In this document: positions 1-11,035 of the stretch, piece by piece
How the letters are laid out: each line of letters starts with the position of its first letter
Numbering within the stretch: the first letter of the stretch is position 1
Assembly (NCBI GenBank): GCA_033239525.1
Contig: BSYO01000036.1
Location: 6,532,126 to 6,596,125 of the forward strand
Length of the DNA: 64,000 nt
Reading direction: 5' to 3'
From: Nepenthes gracilis
Lineage: Eukaryota > Streptophyta > Magnoliopsida > Caryophyllales > Nepenthaceae
The notes under the pieces: generated by a model
What the model was told of the DNA's origin: nothing
Seen by the model: only the letters and a program-made list of their open reading frames with translations
Database searches by the model: none
Translations under genes and position numbers: made by a program

Positions 1-410
1 TCTCTCTCTCTACAAACTACCATGTTTCTGAGGTTGATAAGTCTGTGATCTTGGAAAAAAGGAACTTATAACCTCTTCTGTGAAAGAAATATATGGCTAA
101 GCAGTCGCGACTAGCCTCTTTAATATTCAAAGACTATACTTGGGTTCTTTGGGAAACGCCCTTTTCTTTCTATTTTTGGCATTGTATTCCCTTATATGAG
201 CCTCTGATATCATCTTTTATAAATCTGGAATGTTATGTATTGAGCTTATGAAAACACGAAAAATAGTTCATCTAAAAACTACTCTTTTTAAAGCCCAAAA
301 TTCTACTCTTTTTTATTTTTCTTTTTTTTTAAATCAAAAGTTTTATTTTAAGTAATATCGAACAAGTACTTAGTGAGTGGATTCTTTGCGTATGATTTCA
401 TGCTGTCCAG

Positions 411-1112
411 CTATGTGGTTTTGGAGGAGTCGTTAATGCTGCAGCCAAGACATTGTTCTGGCAAGCAAGGAAAGGGCTTTCCTTTGTGCTAAAGTTTGAT
501 TCAGAAAGAGAAAGAAACGCAGCGATTATGCTCGCAAGAAAGTATGCTTGCGACTGCAATGTAAGTATTTCCTTTCTCCGTCATTTTGGCTTTTAATAAA
601 TATGCCTACTAGATACGGAAGGAAGATCCATTGACTTAATTCGCCCCCTTCAATTCCCATCATCATATTCTTGCCTCTGCTTCAAACTTCTTCTGCATTA
701 AATTGAGAACGATCGATTGGTTGAAGATGCCAAATGATCGTGTGGCTTTTGTTGGCTCATTTTTCTTCTTGAAATTGGAAGGGGAGCCTTGGCACTGTTA
801 TTTACCACTCTCATGATGCTCGAATCTGTGAGAAAGCATCAAAGGCAAACAATCAACCTACAAAAACATTGACATATAATATTTATGTGAAAAAAATCAC
901 GAGACTTTGCAGATGAAATAGAGCTTTACTATCTTTTAGCTCCAGTTATTAAAATCTCTCGAACACTTTAGTTGTATAACACAATACAAACTTGGGATCA
1001 AATGAACAAGAGAGGGAAAATGAAGAAAACTGTTGGTAAATATGTTCGACACCATATGAAGACAACATACCCTAGATTGACGAGGACTGAGCATGATTTA
1101 GTGCCTGATTGA
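411..1112 (+). CDS. Probable 3' end of an unidentified gene (two terminal exons)
   Basis: Not a recognised family. A pyrimidine-rich stretch ending in AG at 410 is followed by a 50-codon open stretch (411-560) rich in charged residues, beginning LCGFGGVVNAAAKTLFWQ, and then a good donor (gtaagt, 561). An acceptor (tttag) at 971 opens a basic exon, 972-1112, which ends EHDLVPD and a TGA. Both splice sites are phase 0, so the exons join without a frame change. Upstream exons lie outside the window. The alternative is that the first exon reads through the donor and stops within about 13 codons, making the downstream piece noncoding. No domain, signal peptide or membrane segment is visible. The call rests on splice signals and residue composition only. 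Confidence 0.35.
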
Positions 1113-2116
1113 GTGGCAACAATTTCTCCTTTTTCTTTCTTCTTCCTCCTCCATCATCTCTCTCTGGTGCTATTCTCTGTGTTTGATTATGAACTGAAAT
1201 TGTTTCCAAAACTGTACAACAGCACACAGGAAATAAAACTGGTATCACACTTGAGCACCTCTTACGTGGACATCATGCAAAATCTCTACCATCGCTCAAG
1301 CAAATCTTTGCCAAGGCTTGCCAAGGATTTGCTTGAGCAAAAATTTGCATTAACATCGCACGAAATTGCTTGAGCAATCAATCCAACAAGCAAACACCCA
1401 GGGAGTGATCCACTCCAACAGGCGCAACGATAGACTTCAAAGTGATTGTCTTTCTCCAAACCCTGCGTATGACAGGATTTCCATGCACCAGGCTTCCCTT
1501 TCTACTTTTGTTGTCATGTAGTGCTATTATATACGTAGGGTCATGTACGGACAATGGATAATATCATTTGATTGGCACGGCAGTCATAAATCATTCAACG
1601 GAATCTCATATAATCTTGTGCTCACTCTCTGTTTTGCTGTATTTTGTTTGAATTCATCCGCATTCTTGGTAGCTGCCAAGGCTCTAGGCGTCCCTTCTGA
1701 TTTTGCAGGTGGTACTTGCTGGACCAGATGGCTGAGCCTGAAATTTCTCCTAACAGATCAAAAATTTTTTTCCCAGTGTGATTATTTGTTGTATATTCGT
1801 GTGTGTTGAGTGGGCCTGCTGATATAGAGGAATGCCTTTGTTGCTGCATTTTTTTTCTGCTAATTGTGTTGCTTCCTACCTTGGGCATGATTTTTTCGTT
1901 TGCCTAATCAGAGACTGTCTTGTATTTTTTATATCAAACACAATCAAATGATTCCTTCAAATTTGAAGGCTGCCTTTTATCATAATGGTAAAGTTGTTAT
2001 ATTATAAGAATAAAGCTGTTGCTGTGATTCATCTGAGACGTGCTGCGTTGATCATTGAATGTCATATTGAAAATTTCGGATCAATGATTGTATTTTGGGT
2101 AAATAGTGAATGATTA

Positions 2117-2164
<48 letters not shown>

Positions 2165-2598
2165 TATAGAAAGGAGGGTGGAGGCCCTGCTTCACGGAGC
2201 AGAGGTTTCACCCCAAATTTGGTATTTTTTTTAAAACATAAAAAAAAACGAAATATGGGGCAAAATCTTGTTTTGCGAAGCAGGATTTCCTATCCAATAT
2301 AGAAAGCCGCCTAAAACCAACATCCGAAAAAATCAAAAAAAAGAAGAAGCTATGAATGTACTTTCATGACAATGCTGTTTTAATTTGCAAAAGATTAAAA
2401 GTATTTTTTATTTGGCAAATATTTGTTATGAACAAATAAGGTGTTTTTTGGATCTTGTCCTTTACTCTAGGTCTCAACAATTATAATAATACTAAAGCCC
2501 TACTGTTTATTGTGTGAGGTTTATTACAAATATACTCACATATTTAATTTGAAAATTTCTTGTTAAAAGGTATTTTTTTTACTAAACTTTTGTGATAT
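1113..2598. other. Intergenic stretch without a recognisable gene
   Basis: AT-rich sequence downstream of the putative terminal exon. It may include that gene's 3' UTR. The short open frames here have no domain-like composition or splice support. Apart from the microsatellite near its right half I see nothing specific. Confidence 0.5.
2116..2168. repeat. (ATT)n-(AT)n microsatellite
   Basis: An uninterrupted ATT trinucleotide run passes directly into an AT dinucleotide run. Confidence 0.95.
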
Positions 2599-2907
2599 TG
2601 ATGGATCCAGAAATTCATGAGTTGTCTGAAAGTAGCAGCTCAGCAGAACCCTGTGAAGTCCAAAGCCTAAAGTCCACGGTAGCAACTCCAAACCGGCACG
2701 ACCTAAAAATAGCTCGGTGGTATAAGGGTTGCCAAAGATGACTGTAGGGCAGGTCCACAGATGTAGCATAATCAGCTCCAACTCAACAGACAAATTTCAA
2801 TGACCACTGCCACCAGGTAATCCCTAACGCTTGCGAATATGGAACATTGATGGTAGACGTACAATGTCTGCCACTCATGATCGTAGAGTCATGGAACCCA
2901 AGGCAGG
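2599..2907 (+). repeat. Left piece of a split Tat-type LTR
   Basis: The stretch begins TGATGGAT, like the LTR starts of the Tat-type elements here (TGATAGGT at 54727, TGATGGGT at 63897), and contains a similar GCTCGG segment. It stops where the chromovirus LTR begins. The matching continuation lies on the far side of the insertions (14441-14642, then 18068-18709), which share order and motifs with the LTR at 54727-55437. The left boundary is uncertain because no clear target duplication was found. Confidence 0.45.
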
Positions 2908-5243
2908 TGTGACGGATCAACCAATTCTACCGAAAATTCAGTAGAGTTCTGTCTATAAAGTGGATGTTTGCCAAATACAAACTTGTACAAATCCCTGTAC
3001 AGAATCCACAAATACAAACAATATATACACAGGATTCCTAGACGCCACAATAAATACACGGATAGCACTAACGTCATAACTCTGGTATGACGCCAGTTCA
3101 GAAAGGATGCCAATTAGAAAACTCAACATAATCACAAAAGGGAACCCACGGAAGCATAATATTCATCATACACAGCGGAAACTAAACTATGTGTCCATCA
3201 TCATCATCAAGACATATATATACATAACTATAGGTATCAAAATAAATAATACATTGTCCATGTCTCATACAAGATAGTAAAACTAAGTCCTCAAAAGCTA
3301 TCGAATTTGTATCAGCTGCTTATCTTGCGTTTACAGTTTATTTGGACTTGTCGAGCATAATAGCTTACTTATCTGGAAGGAAAGAGAAGTAATGGTGAGT
3401 TAATAGCTCAGTAAGTATATCGTATTTAAAAGCAGTAGATAATATATTTGAAGTGAAGCAGAAGAAATACATATAATCATAAAGGAGATGCATAAGTAGG
3501 AATATGATCAATTATGCTTTAGAGCGCAATTTACTTCTCCTTGAAATATAATTTATACATGATTATTTATTTTTACGGAGTAGGGTCAGTAAGCCTTACT
3601 AACTAAAGATACGGGAGGACGAGGAAGGGTTATGATGCCCCTCATAATCTAAGGCTGAACAACGTACTCAACGTCTAATAACAAACTTTTGCCTAGAAAA
3701 GGATGAACACCACGTGGTATAGCGGTATATCTATCACCCGGTCATACAGGACCAATAAATTGCTACCCTAACCTCCTGCGGTCTAGAGGTAGTCGTCTTC
3801 CTTCCACAATAATATCCTAAGGCCTGCCAATAGTATTACCCGCTACAATACGAGGCTGGAGGAATTCTCGAGTCTCTACTATAATGCTAATGGCAGGCCA
3901 AGGGGTATTATCTTCGTAGCACAATTTCATGATCCTAGTTTCATGGCTTCTTATTTATTTGAGGAAAGGTCCACCACAATTCAATTGACAATATCTCAGT
4001 TCGGAAGAACGATTCGATCACATATCACATTATGGACTTCCCTCCGATCACATATACAATTATTATTTTTCTTTTAGATTTAAATATTTTCACAAATCAA
4101 TTTGGATGCATGGACAACATAATACATAGAAATGATTAAAATTCCTTACCACATTAGGCAATTATTACTTTTAGGGGCCTCCGGGACACATTTTCTTTAC
4201 AAATAGAGCATAAATATATATATTCGGGGTTTACAATTAATTATATACAATTAGGCATAAATTTCATAACAATTAGATAGGGTAAAAGCATGCAAAATTC
4301 TCATTTATTTTCGGGTGAAAAGTAATAGGGCCGTTTTAGAGCATTCGGACATCGCGAATGGGTCAATACTTGTGAAATCGGACACCTAGTCGAGGTATAT
4401 ACATAATTAGGACATGATAATTCATAATCTGGGGTCAATTAAACATATATTCGAAGGGAAAGGGGAGAATCTCAAGCTGGGTGCGAGTTAGGGTTTGGCA
4501 AGGCCAAATCTGACAAATCGGAGGAAAAATAGGGTATCAAACGATAAATAAATTATACTAGGATATGGGTAATGATATTTTAGTCTTAATTTACACAAAA
4601 TTTCAAAAAATCGGAAGCCGAAACCACCCAGGGCGCGGGTGAACAGTGCTGGCACGAAATGAACGTGCATAAAAATAAAAAAAAAGGAGAGAATATGTGC
4701 ATTTATCTCGATCCGATCTATAACTTTTTCAACTAGCTCGAAGTTAGAATCGAACCCGAAAGCCTCCATTTCCTCCTCTTCTCTTTTGCGCGGTTTTCTC
4801 CCTTACACCATCCTCCCGCAGCTGCTGCCACTGCTCCACCTCGCTGCACCAGTCAGTCACCGTTGTGCAACCGTCGTCGGCCACCAGTGTTGCCTTCTTT
4901 CCCGGCGAACTCTCCTCTCTCCCCTTCTTCCCCGTGAAACCCTTCTTCCTCGGAGCCCCTGGCCTCCTCCTTCTGCTTCTATTCTTTGTCATTAATATTA
5001 ATATTAATATTAATATATAATATGTTATTATCATTATATATATATACATTTATATATTTTTTTAAAATATTAAAACCCGAATTGATACTCGAGCAACCGA
5101 ACGGGTGCATTTCATGTTCCAGCTTATCAGATCCAAATATCTTTCAAAATTTATAATATTTAATTAATTTTTATTACATCAAAATTACACAAAATAAACA
5201 AATAAACCAAATTAAATCAGATAAAAATATTTAGAATATTACA
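2908..5243 (-). repeat. 3' LTR of the chromovirus
   Basis: 2336 bp, TG at the left end and ACA at the right. It aligns with 9316-11035 plus 13847-14440. A GC-rich pyrimidine-dense segment at 4760-4985 followed by AT-rich sequence lies inside it, and the same segment recurs at 13930-14200 in the partner LTR. The open frames predicted here lie in that segment and are not genes. Confidence 0.85.
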
Positions 5244-5256
5244 TTCTCCCCCACTT
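5244..5256 (-). other. Polypurine tract of the chromovirus
   Basis: On the minus strand this reads GTGGGGGAGAA and abuts the LTR start TGTAATATTC. It is the expected plus-strand primer for reverse transcription. Confidence 0.75.
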
Positions 5257-5329
5257 ATAAAAATTTCGTCTTCGAAATTTAACGAACCTCAAAATTTAAT
5301 AATCGGGGTAATTTTGTCAGTTTATTCCT

Positions 5330-8300
5330 ATCGTTCCCAACTCACTTCCTCAATTAAACGATTTATCCCAGAGAGTTTTAGCCATTCGAATTGCCTTGAT
5401 CATCATCACTCGATATGTTCTATCTAAGATTTCGATCGAAACCTCATTATGAGACAAATTCTTAATCTCCCAACAATGGTCTAACTTGACCACATACCTA
5501 CTTCCAAAATCAACGATACATGAAATATTTCATACAAATCCACCAAGTTCAAAGGTAAACTAAATTTATTGATTACATTTCCAACTTAGTTCAAAACCTC
5601 AAACGGGCTAATAATTATTACTTTAATTTACTCTAAGCCTTGAAAATAATCATTCATTTTGAACCTCAAGTTGAGCCTTAAGATATATGGGTTCACCACG
5701 TTTTCGCTGTGCAACTCTAATTAATTATCTAACTGTAAATCATCTAATTGTAATTCATCACCATAGTTAATTTAACATGATGCCCAGAATTCTTTGATCA
5801 AGTTTGACTAATATTTTAGCATAAATCTCAAATCGCAATCAAACCTCAAAGTCGAAATACTTTATATTCTCATTATTCCGTTGATATATTGATAGATCGA
5901 CATATCACTGAAACACATGATCCAAATCGACAATGAATGGGCAACTTATCAGCCAATCAGCAATCTCCTATATTGCAAACATGATAATTCACTTTAAGCC
6001 TCAATCATATTCTAAGACCTAGGGAAGTTGCGAGCCTACACACACTTCCGTCATTTTGATTAATCATTTATTTGCGTATTAAAGATCTTCTTACAACTTG
6101 CATCCATGACTCCTATCGGACACCTAAGTTTCGTGACAACTATAGGCTTAAGAAAATCGAAAAATATCAACACAATTAAGGCAATGTTCTTAATCTTCAG
6201 ATTACGATTAACTTAGGAGATACAATGGAGACGATCACTCAATGATTTGGCACAACCTCAAATCAACACCTAAGCCTTAAAACCTAAATACTCAATAAAT
6301 TTATTATCTCATTAGCACACCAACGGGCTATCCTATTTGACCCGCACGCATTACCAAAATTTGTAATAAATGGACCGTCCTCGAAAGCTAATTCACAATT
6401 ATTCAAACACCCAAAATCTTTGCCGTTCCAACAACCCCAAAACAAAACCACAAGGATTTCTCAACTCATAATTTCATAACTCCAATACTTCAAATATGAT
6501 TATGTCTCCGAAATTAAGAATATGACATCCCATTTCCTTAGTATTAGCACCTACTTGCGATTTACCTTTCATATTTCCTATAAAGCACCAAAAGCATATT
6601 AAGTCTAAAGACTCCCTATGTCAATTATCAGCACTAAGGCCCACTTTCCTTAAAAATACAGAGGTTCATCTTCACAATCTCTTAAATAGATTCACCAATT
6701 AAAAATTATAACTATTCAGACTCCTAAAATCATTAGACTATGACTAACTCCAAAAGCAACACCTATAAGTTCTCAAAGGAGAGACTTCATTTCCTAACTT
6801 CAACCCATGGGTGGAGCAACTCTGATCGTGGATTTTTTTCCCCACTTATCCAAGGGCAAACAGCTGTGTATATTACGGGAAAAAAGTAATCCTAAATCTT
6901 TCTCAAAAGCACCACATTCTAATATAATATACTTGATCTATCAGGGACCAACCTAAACAACATGGTTGACAACCTACCATTCAATCGTTGAAAGTTTTTC
7001 CCAGATATCTTACTCTAACGGATATCAATCGCTTCTAACTCAACGTTCCACGAACACTGTAAATTCTTAAGGGACACTTAACAGATATCTTATCAGATTC
7101 AATTACACCTAGAAAACTACGTACCCCTGCTACATCAATCAGTCTTTTCTAATACAAGACACGGTCCTTAAATAAGGTTCACACACCCCAATGGTTTCTT
7201 AAATTCATCGATGAGGCCAGCACAATGTGAATCCAAATATGGCCGAAAGATCCAACGTATAAAATTCATAGATATGCTAATAAATCTACAACTTAGACAG
7301 TATTATCGAAACTTGTAATAACTGTGTCTTAATCCTAAATATTACCACGGGCACAATTTTTAATTATCACAATTAACAACATTATAGATACAGATCGATC
7401 TTAGAAATCATCAAACCCTTACAACAGATCAAATAATTCACCTATGCATTCACTGTGCCCGCTTATCAAACCATCTACCTTTCATGGTGATGCCCTGAGG
7501 AAGACAAAATTGCTGACCTCGAATCTAAGCTCGAATCTTCTCCAATCGACATAACTCTTCTGCCGACTCTGGGCAATCTTTAGCTTCTCAAAAACCACCT
7601 CGAATTTTAGGGAAGAGGGCAATCTAAGAGAAATGTTTCACAAAACAGCGATAGTAACCAGCCATCCCCAAAAAACTATGAACCTCCGACATGGTCGTCG
7701 TTCGACTCTAACTAATCACAACTTCAACTTTCTTTGGTCCACCGAGACACCTCCATCGGAGATAACATGGCCCAAGAATACTATCTCGTTGAGCCAGAAC
7801 TTACACTTCTTTAGCTTTGCGAATAACTGATACTCCTGAAGGGTCTGAAGCACAATCCTCAAATGCTCCTCGTGCTTGGCACAACTCTTGGAATAAATCA
7901 AGATGTCACCAATGAAGATTATGATAAATTTATCCAAGTACAACTGGAAGACTCGATTCATCAATCCATGAACATGGCTGGTGCATTAGTCAATCTGAAC
8001 AACATCACAAGGAATTCGTAATGACCATACCTTGTCCAGAAAGCCGTCTTCGCCACGTCCTTTTGCTTGATGTGAAGTTGATGATATCCCAACTGAAGAT
8101 CGATCTTAGAGAACACACGAGTCCCCTGCAACTGATCAAAGAGATCATCAATCCGTGGAAACAGATACTTGTTCTTGATCGTGATCTTATTTAGCTCGTA
8201 ATAGTCTATACACAACCTTAAAGTCCCATTCTTCTTTTTTCACAAATAAGATTGGAGTGCTTCATGCTAAAACACTAGGTCTAATAAAAGTCAATTCTAG

Positions 8301-9302
8301 AAGATCCTACAATTGCTATTTTAATTTCTTTAACTATGCAGGAGCCATACGATATGGGGTCCTCGAAATAGGTGCCGATCCTGACACAAGATCAATCCCA
8401 AACTCAATCTTTTGGTGAGGTGGCAAGGATCATATCTTACTGTCACAATCCACACTAGCATAGCGACTCACCAACCAAATCATCCTCAATATTATAACAA
8501 ACCTTAGCGCCACAAGGCAATCAGTTCATCTCGACCAACCATATCTACTGTCCCAAGGGAAAGTCACAGAACTTGATGCAACTAACACAAGTCTATGATC
8601 CTTAAATAAACGAATAAACTTAGGAACACCAATAAAACATCAATTCTGGATACATTCTCAACTTCTATAGAATCCGATCTACCCAAAAGTTTAGGTACTT
8701 AAGCATCTCCAAATTGATTATAAATCGATATTCTCGGATTTACTAACACCAAAAATCAACTTCGAGTTATCCCGACCTTGAGACGTTGATTCCATCTTAT
8801 CCATCTCACTAGGAATGCCATTCAAGTATCACCATTCCTGGTCCTCGAAAGATTAACAAGAAATAACCCTTACGTTATCACCCTACAGCTTCTCCATCAC
8901 GTGGTTGACCACTTTCACATGTCGACCTTTATTTAGGCAGTAGGATTAGTTGTTAACACTCTTTTTGAAACAAACAAATGATATGGGTTAGATCACAACT
9001 TGGCTCGAATTTTAACTAAGATATTAACCACTAGGCGGTTAGACATAACTAACGGATCCTGGTGTAATCCTAGTCCAAGAGAAATACCGTAGCTTGATTA
9101 AGACACTAATTGGGACATCATAACCAGACAATTACTGGTAACTATTGATCTTGACTTAGTTCTAACCTAAATCATTAAAATTAGGATAACTAGAACTATC
9201 TACTCTATTTAATCATCATACACTTTCATTTACTTAAATAATCTATTTTATTTTAACTAAAGTTTTCACATAAGATTCAAATCAAACCTAAGGCATCTCT
9301 TT
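5330..9302 (-). pseudogene. Degenerate chromovirus gag-pol interior
   Basis: Only parts are recognisable. Reverse transcriptase lies at 8215-7716, described separately. Near the element's 3' end (about 5480-5330, minus) is a stretch resembling the integrase C-terminal chromodomain of plant chromoviruses, with an EVSIEILDR-type segment and then a tryptophan in KTLWDKS. Between them (about 7700-5500) RNase H and integrase would be expected, but the frame is broken every few tens of codons and I cannot place the catalytic residues. Upstream of RT only about 1.1 kb remains for gag and protease, less than the family normally has. Confidence 0.6.
7716..8215 (-). pseudogene. Ty3/gypsy reverse transcriptase fragment
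   Basis: Two adjoining open stretches carry the RT palm. The first (8215-7961) has the [13 protein letters not shown] and [12 protein letters not shown] signatures. The second (7964-7716) has the LIYSKS and FLGHVIS segments. They are offset by a single-base deletion at about 7964, so the frame changes in the middle of the domain. The catalytic motif, normally F/Y-x-D-D, reads FIGD, so one aspartate is replaced by glycine. The residue pattern is that of plant chromovirus RT. Confidence 0.85.
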
Positions 9303-9315
9303 TTTTGATACTAAC
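9303..9315 (-). other. Degenerate primer-binding site (initiator-Met type)
   Basis: Next to the 5' LTR, the minus strand reads GTTAGTATCA, a mutated form of the TGGTATCA site complementary to initiator tRNA-Met. Its place fixes the 5' LTR on the high-coordinate side. Confidence 0.6.
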
Positions 9316-11035
9316 TATGACGGACCGACCAATTCTACCGAAAATCTGGTAGAATTCTGTCTATAAAATGGATATTTGCCAAGTACAAACCTGTACAAAT
9401 CCCTGTACATAATCCACAAATACAAACAATATATACACAGGATCCCCAAATGCCATAACAAATACATGGGTGGTATCGATGTCATAACTTTGATATGACA
9501 TTGACTTATAAAGGATGCCAACTAGGAAACCCAACATAACCACAAAAGGGAACCTGTGGAAGTATAATATTCATCAAACACAGCGGAAACTAAACTATGT
9601 GTCCATTATCATCATCAAGACATACATATACATAACCATAGGTATCAAAATAAATAATACATTATCCATGTCTCATACAAGATAATAAAACTAAGTCATC
9701 AAAAGCTAACCAATCTGTATTAGTTGTCTATCCTGCGCTTACAGCCTATTTGAACTCGTCGGGTATAATAGCTTGCTCATCTGGAAGGAAAGAGAAGTAA
9801 TGATAAGTTAACAGTTTAGCAAGTACATCGTATTTAAAAGTGGCAGACAATATAAGCGAAGTGAAGTAGAAGAAAGACATATAGTCATGAAGGAGATGTA
9901 TAAGCAGGAATATGATCAATTATGCTTTGGAGCGCAATTTACTTCTCTTTGAAATATAATTTATGTATGATTATTTATCTTTACGGATCAGGATCAGAAA
10001 ACCTTACTAACTAAAGGTGCGGGAGGACGAGGAAGAATTATGATGTTTCTCATAATCTAAGGCCAAATGATGTACTCAACGTCTAATAACAAAATTTTGC
10101 TTAGAAAAGGCCGAACATCACGTGGTATAGCAGTATGCCTATCACCCGGTCATATAGGGCCAATAAAATGCTACCCTAACCTTACACGGTCCAGAGGTAG
10201 TTATCATCCTTTCAGAGTAATATCCTAAGACTTGTCAATAGTATTACCCGTTGTAATACACAGTTGGAGTAATCCTCGAGTCTTTACTGTAATGTTAATG
10301 GCAGGCCAATGGGTATTACCTTCGTAGCACAATTCCATGGTCCTAGTTTTATAACTTCTTATTCATTCGAGGAAAGACCAACCACAATTCAAATCACAAT
10401 ATCTTCATCTAGGAGAACAATTCAATCGCATATTACATTGTGAACTTTCCTTTGATTATATGTGCTATTATTATCTTTCCTTCAAATTTAAGTCTTTTCA
10501 CAAGTTAATTTGGATGCAAGGATAATATAATACATAGAAAAGATTAGAATTCATTACCACATTAGGCCTCCGGGATGAATTTTCTTTACAAATGGAGTAC
10601 AAACATCTATTCTCGTGGCTTACAATTAATCGTATACAATTAGACATAAATTTTATAACAATTAGGTGGGGTGGAAGTATGCAAAATTCTCATTTATTCT
10701 CCAGTAAACAGTAACAGAGCAGTTTTAGATCATCTAGACGTCGCGAACGGGTTGATACTTGTAAAATTGGACGCCTAGCCGAGGTATATGTATAATTTAG
10801 ATATGATAATTCATAATTTTGGTCAATTAAATATATAATTGAAGGGAAAGGGGAGAATCCTGAGTTAGGCATGGGTTATGGTTTGGCGAAGCCAAACTGG
10901 ACAAATTAGAGGAAAAATCGGGTATCAAATAATAAATAAATTATATTAGGATATGAGTAATGATATTCTAGTATCAATTTATATAAATGTTTCAAAAATT
11001 AAAAGCCGAAACCACCCGGGGGCACGGGTGAACAG

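Noticed and set aside
4744..5049. 101-codon Arg/Lys-rich minus-strand ORF
   Set aside because: Lies in the GC-rich block of a chromovirus LTR. The partner LTR copy does not preserve the frame well, and no domain is seen.
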